A DNA stretch of 7,734 nucleotides from Gammaproteobacteria bacterium (GTDB taxonomy: Bacteria > Pseudomonadota > Gammaproteobacteria > Enterobacterales > Psychrobiaceae), in NCBI GenBank assembly GCA_013214885.1, contig JABSRS010000151.1:1-7734 (forward strand), in the 5' to 3' direction. Within the stretch, counting starts at the first letter, position 1. The number at the start of each line of letters is the position of its first letter. Shown here piece after piece: positions 1-6,870 of this stretch. Made by a program: the position numbers and the translations under genes. Below the pieces are notes generated by a model, which was given only the letters and a program-made list of their open reading frames with translations, searched no databases and was not told where the DNA came from.

Positions 1-1
1 C

Positions 2-1210
2 AACCAACATTGTCACTTTGCCTTACTGTTTTTAGACCTTGATCGGTTTAAAAGCGTTAATGACAGTTTAGGCCATCACGCTGGCGATTTATTACTGCAG
101 CAGGTTGCCAAAGATCTCAGTTCAATGGTTCGCGAATCTGATATGGTCGCTCGATTAGGCGGTGACGAATTTGTTATTTTAATCACCCATCTCGATCATA
201 AAAGCGAAGCTAGTGAGGTTGCTAACAGAATGACTGACCGATTATCTCAACCTTATATTATTGAAGGTAATCAAGTACAAATTGGCACCAGTATTGGAAT
301 TTTACACGGTGACAGTCGATATCAAGATGCTTTATCGATGCTCAGGGATGCTGATACCGCATTATACCAAGCCAAAGGAGCTGGAAAAGGTTGTTTCGAG
401 GTGTTTGATACGGGAATGCAGCAAAATGTATTAGATGCAATTAATTTGGAAGCAGACATTCGCGAAGGCTTAGAGAAAGGCGAATTTGAACCGTATTTTC
501 AGCCTATTATTGATTTAAAAACCAACAAAATTGTCGGCTTTGAAGCGTTAGCACGTTGGCATTCTTCCAAGCGAGGGTTGGTATTACCTAATGATTTTAT
601 CCCTCAGGCTGAAGAGTCATCAATCATTGGTGATATTGATTTACAAATATTGGCAAAAGCAATTAGGCAGTTAAAGCAGTGGCAAATTGAGTTTAACGCT
701 CCGAATCTCTACATTAGTTCGAATTTTGATTATAGCCAGTTCTTTGATACATCAATGCCAGGTTTTGTCGCTAGCCTATTACAGCACACCAAATTAAATC
801 CTAGCTGTTTAGTGCTAGAGCTAACAGAACGTGGCTTACTAAATAACGACAAGTTAGTGATCAAGAACATGCTAGCTCTCAAAAAAATCGGCGTAAAATT
901 AGCATTGGATGATTTTGGCACGGGTTACTCATCGTTAAGTTATTTATATCTTTATCCGATCGACATTTTAAAGATTGATCGCTCTTTTATCTTAGATATA
1001 GAACATAATCCTCGCAATAAAGCCATTGTCAAAACCATTATCGATTTAGCAGACAATCTTAATATGCTAACCATAGCAGAAGGGATTGAATCGGCTTACG
1101 AAGCTAACTATTTAACTGATCTTTCTAGCACATACGGCCAAGGATTCCATTATTCTAAGCCGATATCAGCACGACAAGCACAACAAGTTTTGCAAACTGC
1201 TAGCTTGTAA
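2..1210 (+). CDS. GGDEF-EAL domain protein (diguanylate cyclase/c-di-GMP phosphodiesterase), 5' partial
   Basis: The reading frame is open from base 2, so the N-terminus, probably with a sensor region, lies upstream; 402 residues are visible. The ATG at 125 is internal, because the preceding codons encode the conserved start of a GGDEF domain (LDLDRFKSVNDSLGH, about residues 11-25). The GGDEF signature is intact at residues 53-57. An RxxD motif (RESD, 44-47) sits exactly five residues before it, as in the c-di-GMP inhibitory I-site. The EAL domain starts near residue 160 and has EAL (181-183), a substrate-loop Asn (241), ELTE (273-276), DDFGTG (303-308), KIDRSFI (Lys324), AEGIE (359-363) and QGF (380-382). 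By family knowledge these are the metal and catalytic positions, so both c-di-GMP synthesis and hydrolysis look chemically possible. Net activity and the input signal cannot be read from this fragment. The next gene starts 50 bp downstream on the same strand. Confidence 0.95.
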   Translation, partial: NQHCHFALLFLDLDRFKSVNDSLGHHAGDLLLQQVAKDLSSMVRESDMVARLGGDEFVILITHLDHKSEASEVANRMTDRLSQPYIIEGNQVQIGTSIGILHGDSRYQDALSMLRDADTALYQAKGAGKGCFEVFDTGMQQNVLDAINLEADIREGLEKGEFEPYFQPIIDLKTNKIVGFEALARWHSSKRGLVLPNDFIPQAEESSIIGDIDLQILAKAIRQLKQWQIEFNAPNLYISSNFDYSQFFDTSMPGFVASLLQHTKLNPSCLVLELTERGLLNNDKLVIKNMLALKKIGVKLALDDFGTGYSSLSYLYLYPIDILKIDRSFILDIEHNPRNKAIVKTIIDLADNLNMLTIAEGIESAYEANYLTDLSSTYGQGFHYSKPISARQAQQVLQTASL

Positions 1211-1216
1211 TTTTCC

Positions 1217-1239
1217 TGAGTTAACCCAGCGTTAGCTCA
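1217..1239 (+). other. Stem-loop between the GGDEF-EAL gene and ptrB
   Basis: TGAGTTAAC and GTTAGCTCA can pair as 9 bp, one of them a G-U wobble in RNA, around the 5-nt loop CCAGC. It begins 7 nt after the upstream stop and ends 21 nt before the GTG of the next gene. No T-run follows, so it is at best a weak terminator or a processing or attenuation hairpin. I see no clear promoter in the 50-bp gap. Confidence 0.35.
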
Positions 1240-1260
1240 ACAACTTTCTGGATATACTAA

Positions 1261-3327
1261 GTGACCCACTCTCCGTTAAACTCTGCACCCATTGCAACCA
1301 AGATCGCGCACCCGTTGACTTCACATCAGCACACCAGAAACGATAACTATTATTGGATGCGAGACGACAGTCGCAGCGACGCTGAGGTATTAGGCCATCT
1401 AAAGGCTGAAAATGATTATTGTGATCAGATGTTGGCTGGGCAACAACCACTCCGACAAACCCTTTTTGATGAGCTTAAAAATCGAATTGTAAAAGATGAC
1501 TCTACCTTGCCAGTTAAAGATGGCAAGTACTGGTATCACTCCCAGATCAGCGGCGAAGATGAGTATTCATGCTACTACCGATGTACCAGCCAAGATGGTC
1601 AAAACAAACAGTTATTATTAGATGTTAACCAATGTGCTCAAGACCAAGAGTATTTTGATCTCGGTGATTTCTCGATCAGCCCCGATGACTCTTTAATGAC
1701 GTATTCGCAAGATACCGATGGCCGACGGATATATTCAATCGTTTTTAAAGATTTAAACAATGACTCCCTATTAAGTGACACTCTTGAGCAAACCGAAGGT
1801 CAAGTGATGTGGGCTAATGACAATAAAACGGTATTTTACGTCAAAAAGGATCCTGAAACCTTATTAGGTAGCAAAGTATACCGTCACAAATTGGGCACAG
1901 ATCAGTCACAAGACGTCTTGGTTTTCGAAGAAGACGATCCAAGCTTTTATTTAAGTTTGGGCAAGAGCCGTGATGAATCACTATTATTTATCAGCCTTGA
2001 CGCAACCTTAGAAACTGACACACTGGTTTTAGACGCCAACAGCCCTGACGGCGAGTTTATGAGCCTAATTGAATTTCATGATGGCCATGAGTACCAAGTG
2101 GATAAACTCGGTCAATGGTTCTATATCGTCACCAACTGGCAAGCCAAAAATTTCCGGATCATGAAAGCAACCGTCGAGACAATATTTGATCGCGACCAAT
2201 GGGTCGACGTTATTGCCCACCGTGATGATGTCCTGATTGAAGGTGTCGAACTGTTTAATCAGTTTTACATCGTCACCCAACGTCAACTCGGACAGATTGA
2301 ATTTATCGTTCACTTAGCCAATGGCCAAAGTTACCCACTAAACTTCGACGATCCATGCTACTTTGCCTGCCTTGGTGACAACCCAGAACCAGAAAGTAAT
2401 AATGTTCGGTTATATTACTCGAGTTTAACCACGCCTGGTTCGACGTTTGAGTTTGATATTGACACTCGCCAGCGCACGTTGCTTAAACAGCAAAAAGTGT
2501 TAGGTGGTTTCGATGCCACACTTTACAGTGCCAAGAGGATTTTTGTCACCGCACGAGACGGCGTTAACATCCCTGTATCTTTGGTTTATCGTGATGACTT
2601 ATTCAACCAAAACTCAACCAATCCCTTACTCCAGTATGGTTATGGGGCTTATGGCATTACCATTGATCCGAGTTTCTGCTCTCACACCGTTAGCTTGTTA
2701 GACCGCGGCTTTGTTTATGCGATTGCCCATGTCCGAGGTTCAGAAATGTTAGGGCGTCAATGGTACGACGATGGCAAGATGTTAAATAAGCAAAATTCAT
2801 TTAATGATTTTATCGACATTTCACAGGCGTTAATCAAGCAAGGATATTGTGCCAAAGACAAGTTGTTTGCCAGTGGTGGCAGTGCCGGTGGCCTGTTAAT
2901 GGGCACGGTGCTCAATCAAGCACCACAGCTTTATTTGGGCGTTGGCTTACACGTGCCGTTTTTAGACATTGTAACCACCATGCTCGATCAATCGATTCCG
3001 TTAACGACCAACGAATACGACGAATGGGGTAACCCAGCAGAAAAGACCTATTATGATTACATGCTGGGTTATTCACCTTATGACAATATCTGTGCTCAAG
3101 ATTACCCGAATTTACTAGTCACCACAGGCTTGCATGATTCTCAAGTGCAGTATTTTGAGCCAATGAAATGGGTCGCCAAGCTGCGTGACTTTAAGACTGA
3201 TAACAATATGTTAGTGTTTAAAACCGACATGGACAGTGGGCACGGTGGTGCCTCTGGTCGTTTTAAGAGCTTGCATGAAAAAGCCTTAGAAATGGCATTT
3301 TTCATTAATTTGCTAACGTCTGACTAG
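1261..3327 (+). CDS. ptrB: Oligopeptidase B (S9A serine peptidase)
   Basis: This 688-residue protein matches the usual length of oligopeptidase B, a cytosolic prolyl-oligopeptidase-family enzyme that cleaves short peptides after Arg or Lys. The N-terminal DNYYWMRDDSR segment (28-38) is typical. A beta-propeller of roughly residues 75-410 precedes the alpha/beta-hydrolase domain. In that domain are GYGAYG (460-465), HVRG (490-493), the nucleophile in GGSAGG (Ser541), Asp626 in LHDSQ and His661 in GHGG. These three positions are offset by a constant nine from the triad I recall for the E. coli enzyme. The acidic pair credited with basic-residue specificity appears as Glu585 and Asp587 (NEYDEWGNP). 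The start is a GTG with only a weak TGGA about 8 nt upstream. It is preferred because the next Met (residue 33) lies inside the conserved N-terminus. There is no signal peptide. The stop overlaps that of the convergent zapE gene. Confidence 0.95.
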   Translation: MTHSPLNSAPIATKIAHPLTSHQHTRNDNYYWMRDDSRSDAEVLGHLKAENDYCDQMLAGQQPLRQTLFDELKNRIVKDDSTLPVKDGKYWYHSQISGEDEYSCYYRCTSQDGQNKQLLLDVNQCAQDQEYFDLGDFSISPDDSLMTYSQDTDGRRIYSIVFKDLNNDSLLSDTLEQTEGQVMWANDNKTVFYVKKDPETLLGSKVYRHKLGTDQSQDVLVFEEDDPSFYLSLGKSRDESLLFISLDATLETDTLVLDANSPDGEFMSLIEFHDGHEYQVDKLGQWFYIVTNWQAKNFRIMKATVETIFDRDQWVDVIAHRDDVLIEGVELFNQFYIVTQRQLGQIEFIVHLANGQSYPLNFDDPCYFACLGDNPEPESNNVRLYYSSLTTPGSTFEFDIDTRQRTLLKQQKVLGGFDATLYSAKRIFVTARDGVNIPVSLVYRDDLFNQNSTNPLLQYGYGAYGITIDPSFCSHTVSLLDRGFVYAIAHVRGSEMLGRQWYDDGKMLNKQNSFNDFIDISQALIKQGYCAKDKLFASGGSAGGLLMGTVLNQAPQLYLGVGLHVPFLDIVTTMLDQSIPLTTNEYDEWGNPAEKTYYDYMLGYSPYDNICAQDYPNLLVTTGLHDSQVQYFEPMKWVAKLRDFKTDNNMLVFKTDMDSGHGGASGRFKSLHEKALEMAFFINLLTSD
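3324..3327. other. Shared CTAG stop codons of convergent ptrB and zapE
   Basis: The palindrome CTAG provides TAG on the plus strand (3325-3327) for ptrB and TAG on the minus strand (3326-3324) for zapE. The two coding regions therefore overlap tail to tail by 4 bp and have no intergenic terminator. Confidence 0.95.
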
Positions 3328-4496
3328 GCAGATACTGGTACTGAGGTTGTTACTGTTAAGTATTCAACCGACTGCATTTCAGTTAAACGACTAAAGGTGC
3401 GCTTAAATTCAAAAGTAAGCGCACCACCTTGATACAACTCACTTAATGGCACCGCAGCAATTAGATATAAGCACACTTGCTGATCGTACATTTCGTCAAC
3501 CAAACTGATAAACCGACGTGTCGCGTCATCCTGACTGGCATAGTTAAGCTGACGTTCTCCCGTTGCGGTGGCTTCAACGCCATCCTCAGTACCACGTGCT
3601 CTAATCCAACTGCGAGTCTCGCCGCCAAGTTGCGGGGCATTAGCAATGATAATATTATCAAAACTCTGAGCAATTTCGATATAGTCCAACGCACTACGCG
3701 GTCCTTCACAAAGCTCTGAAAAATCGATCCACAGTGTAAGATTTGCTTGTGCGTTAATTGCAATCCTCCGCCCTAACACGCATATTGAACGGTCGCTCTT
3801 AATATTATCTTGCTGGCTTACCTGCTTAAAGAGGTCGACGGGGCTTATCTCACCTTCGGTGAAGTAGGTTTGACGATAGGTTAAATGACGTAGTCGATGA
3901 TCTTCAACGCCATCGAGATGAAACTCGGTAGTGAATTGTTGCAGCAATAAAATAGTTGGCTCAAAACGTTGCCGTTGTAACCCACCTTCGTATAGCCGCT
4001 TAATGGTAATATTTGAAGTGGCCACCAAGGTAACACCAAACTCAAATAGTGCCTCAAACAACCGGCCTAAGATCATTGCATCGCCAATATCAGAGACAAA
4101 AAACTCGTCAAAACACAGGACATCACACCTAAGGGATAATCGTTTAGCAATAATTCTTAACGGGTCGGCATGACCAGACTCTTGATTGAGTTCACGATGC
4201 ATCGAAGCCATAAAATGATGAAAATGTAATCTTATTTTCTTTTGGCTGGGCAATGAGTCAAAAAACATGTCCATCAGCACTGTTTTGCCCCGTCCGACAT
4301 CACCCCAAATATAGAGCCCTTTGACCGACGTGTTAGCACCGCTGTTCAACTTAGTGGCTATATCATTGAGTAGATTGATGGCTTGGATCTGACAAGGATC
4401 AGCAATAAACTCGCCGCTGTCGATTTTGTGTTGGTAGCGTTGTAATACTGTAGACATGGGGTAGTAGGCAATAACAGAGAGTAAAGTGCTGAGCAT
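3324..4496 (-). CDS. zapE: Cell division protein ZapE (AFG1-family ATPase)
   Basis: The product is a P-loop ATPase of the ZapE/AFG1 family. In E. coli ZapE associates with the FtsZ ring and modulates its stability during constriction. Numbering from the ATG at 4496, Walker A is GDVGRGKT (65-72), Walker B is VLCFDE (126-131) followed by FFVSDIGDA, and a sensor-1-like LVATSN spans 157-162. The strings RLHFHHFM, GLYIWG, FISLVDEMYD and LSRLTEMQSVEYL match the family along its whole length. Start choice is uncertain. The ATG at 4496 has the only Shine-Dalgarno-like sequence (AAGG, 4 nt away). The ATG at 4457 gives a 377-residue protein beginning MSTVLQRYQ, closer to the E. coli form (about 375 residues), and drops a hydrophobic 13-residue leader, but it has no visible Shine-Dalgarno. 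The coordinates given are the longer form. It lies downstream of frmA on the same strand, separated by a terminator. Confidence 0.94.
   Translation of the reverse strand: MLSTLLSVIAYYPMSTVLQRYQHKIDSGEFIADPCQIQAINLLNDIATKLNSGANTSVKGLYIWGDVGRGKTVLMDMFFDSLPSQKKIRLHFHHFMASMHRELNQESGHADPLRIIAKRLSLRCDVLCFDEFFVSDIGDAMILGRLFEALFEFGVTLVATSNITIKRLYEGGLQRQRFEPTILLLQQFTTEFHLDGVEDHRLRHLTYRQTYFTEGEISPVDLFKQVSQQDNIKSDRSICVLGRRIAINAQANLTLWIDFSELCEGPRSALDYIEIAQSFDNIIIANAPQLGGETRSWIRARGTEDGVEATATGERQLNYASQDDATRRFISLVDEMYDQQVCLYLIAAVPLSELYQGGALTFEFKRTFSRLTEMQSVEYLTVTTSVPVSA
3396..3425. repeat. Perfect 10-bp inverted repeat in the 3' end of zapE
   Basis: GGTGCGCTTA (3396-3405) and TAAGCGCACC (3416-3425) are exact reverse complements separated by 10 nt. 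The element is inside the zapE coding region and starts 69 nt past the ptrB stop. It could stop or stabilise the ptrB mRNA 3' end, since the shared stop codons leave no intergenic space. No T-run follows on either strand, so an intrinsic-terminator role is doubtful. Confidence 0.55.
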
Positions 4497-4530
4497 ATTA
4501 CCTTAAAACATCATGATCAAAAAGTGATCA

Positions 4531-4570
4531 TTAATAAAACAGGCAGCATCTTGATCAATAATGCTGCCTG
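4531..4570 (-). terminator. Rho-independent terminator of frmA
   Basis: CAGGCAGCAT (4540-4549) and ATGCTGCCTG (4561-4570) form a perfect 10-bp stem with an 11-nt loop. Read on the minus strand, the stem is followed directly by TTTTATTAA. It begins 24 nt past the frmA stop codon and separates frmA from zapE. The hairpin and tract have the classic form in the frmA direction only. Confidence 0.88.
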
Positions 4571-4594
4571 CTTAGGGTATGCCGTCAGTTAGGC

Positions 4595-5827
<1,233 letters not shown>

Positions 5828-6167
5828 TCAGTCGCTAACCTGCAATTGAGATTACGGTTGAATAACCAATCATCAAATGCTTAGATGGATATATTCCTAA
5901 TTTTCAGCAGCATGACGCCCTACCTCCAGCCAAGTTAAAATAAACCTTTATATCCAGAATAAATAGGATTTGTCGTTTCTAATACTGTAACTGCGCGCAC
6001 GCAAATCACGCCTTATAGACGCTATTCACATTATGCCTTATAAATATTAATTAGTTTTATTGATTTCAGCAGGTTACAAACAATAGGTAAACCAAAGTGT
6101 GCATGCACGGTGTAAATTGAATGTTATTTATCCTAAAAACTGGTAATAAATTTTTTTACTACTATTG

Positions 6168-6181
6168 TGATTAATTAATCA
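6168..6181. promoter_or_regulatory. 14-bp palindrome upstream of the small zinc-ribbon gene
   Basis: TGATTAATTAATCA is a perfect palindrome 63 bp before the ATG at 6245. It could be an operator, but it is AT-rich and the neighbouring sequence gives no convincing -35/-10 pair, so the assignment is weak. Confidence 0.25.
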
Positions 6182-6244
6182 AAAGTATGCTGTTGTAAAT
6201 AAGCGTGCTTAATGTACAAATGTTATGTTTAATCGGGAGATTTC

Positions 6245-6505
6245 ATGTCACTTGGAATGAGTGCGGCGTGGCGAGCAATGCAGCCCAAGCAAGAACGCTG
6301 CGAAAGATGTGAGTTATATTATCCCGAACACTTAGGTGAATGTATTCATTGTTCCAAGCTAAGCGACGCTCAATTAATCATATTTAAGGCGCATCACCAA
6401 GAAACTCTTGAAAGCAGTTTTGATTTAGGTAAATACTTTTTTGTGGGTGCAATCGTTATAGGAATGTTGGGATCAAAGGGGGTCGGATCAAAGGGGTCAG
6501 TGTAA
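6245..6505 (+). CDS. Small CxxC-CxxC putative zinc-ribbon protein with a short C-terminal hydrophobic segment, 3' end altered by a repeat
   Basis: I do not recognise this 86-residue protein by name. Its ATG follows a good Shine-Dalgarno (GGGAG, 6 nt spacing), which supports real translation. The N-terminal half carries Cys19-x2-Cys22 and Cys33-x2-Cys36 (CERC and CIHC, 10 residues apart), the arrangement of a zinc ribbon. A polar segment of likely helix (40-63) follows. A hydrophobic run YFFVGAIVIGML (64-75) comes next, at 12 residues shorter than a normal membrane helix. Residues 76-86 (GSKGVGSKGSV) are encoded wholly by the repeat at 6470-6513, which also supplies the TAA. The simplest reading is that the ancestral gene encoded a full membrane helix, and that repeat insertion cut it short and gave it a new tail and stop. 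An intact peripheral protein is an alternative. The zinc and membrane roles are inferred. No neighbour suggests a pathway. Confidence 0.7.
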   Translation: MSLGMSAAWRAMQPKQERCERCELYYPEHLGECIHCSKLSDAQLIIFKAHHQETLESSFDLGKYFFVGAIVIGMLGSKGVGSKGSV

Positions 6506-6513
6506 ATTGATCC
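6470..6513. repeat. Tandem plus inverted repeat (REP-like palindromic element, partial)
   Basis: GGATCAAAGGGGGTC (6470-6484) is followed directly by GGATCAAAGGGGTC (6485-6498), a near-exact tandem copy with one G fewer. The second copy's GGATCAA (6485-6491) is the reverse complement of TTGATCC (6507-6513), so the unit can fold as a 7-bp stem with a 15-nt loop, followed by TTTT. The layout resembles the dispersed palindromic repeats of proteobacteria that are often linked to IS200-like (RAYT) transposases. That link is inference, since no transposase is in the window. The element contains the last 11 sense codons and the stop of the small gene, and may act as its weak terminator. Confidence 0.6.
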
Positions 6514-6819
6514 TTTTCCATACAAAATCTAATCCAAAACTCAACATTGGCGCAACTATTTCTAATGCGCTATATGCCTATTTTTCCATACTAAGCTTTA
6601 ATGATTGATCATTGCGCGCTAAATAAATTCGATATAACTGGCCTTGTTTTATGCTCAGTATCCCTCGGTTTTAGCCAAAGATTCGGCGGGTCTGATTTTA
6701 AACTTTTCACCAAAAACCAGCAAGCCCCAGAAATACTCAGATTAACTAAAAAGAAAATCTATAGTATTACCAGAGCCAGATGAACGCGCCGATACCAACG
6801 CCTAAACATTGAAATAATT
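6514..6819. other. 306 bp without a convincing gene
   Basis: A 60-codon frame (6601-6783, plus strand) has no ribosome binding site and no recognisable motif, and I do not call it a gene. The reverse strand is broken by stops. An AATGAT-TG-ATCATT dyad (6600-6613) is the only small structure. The stretch could be the displaced 3' remnant of the small gene plus old intergenic DNA, but no continuation of its hydrophobic segment can be recognised. Confidence 0.5.
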
Positions 6820-6849
6820 AGGCGGTCTCGGTTAAAAAGAGAGCCGCCT
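6820..6849 (-). terminator. Putative terminator of the TonB-dependent receptor gene
   Basis: AGGCGG-TCTC (6820-6829) pairs with GAGA-G-CCGCCT (6839-6849), giving a 10-bp GC-rich stem with one bulged base and a 9-nt loop. Read on the minus strand it starts 21 nt after the receptor stop and is followed by TAATTATTTC, a modest T-rich tail. It would also help to insulate the convergent small gene. Confidence 0.6.
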
Positions 6850-6870
6850 TAGTATTAAATTACCGATACA

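Noticed and set aside
3477..4173. Plus-strand frames of about 80 codons opposite zapE
   Set aside because: They are antisense shadows of a strongly conserved gene and show no protein-family features.
4514..4558. Cluster of TGATCA/GATC sites between frmA and zapE
   Set aside because: Three GATC sites in about 45 bp could suggest Dam-linked control, but short AT-rich palindromes are common, and no promoter arrangement there is convincing.
6010..6042. Two copies of GCCTTATA 25 bp apart in the frmA upstream gap
   Set aside because: Only 8 bp with no further periodic copies. It is not a CRISPR or iteron array.
6110..6510. GTGTAAATTGA occurring at both 6110-6120 and 6500-6510, flanking the small gene
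   Set aside because: It looked like a flanking direct repeat of a mobile unit, but several 11-mer matches are expected by chance in a window this size, and the sequence around the two copies does not align.
6601..6783. 60-codon plus-strand frame between the repeat and the receptor gene
   Set aside because: It has no ribosome binding site, no recognisable motif and a composition like the surrounding non-coding DNA. It is treated as chance.
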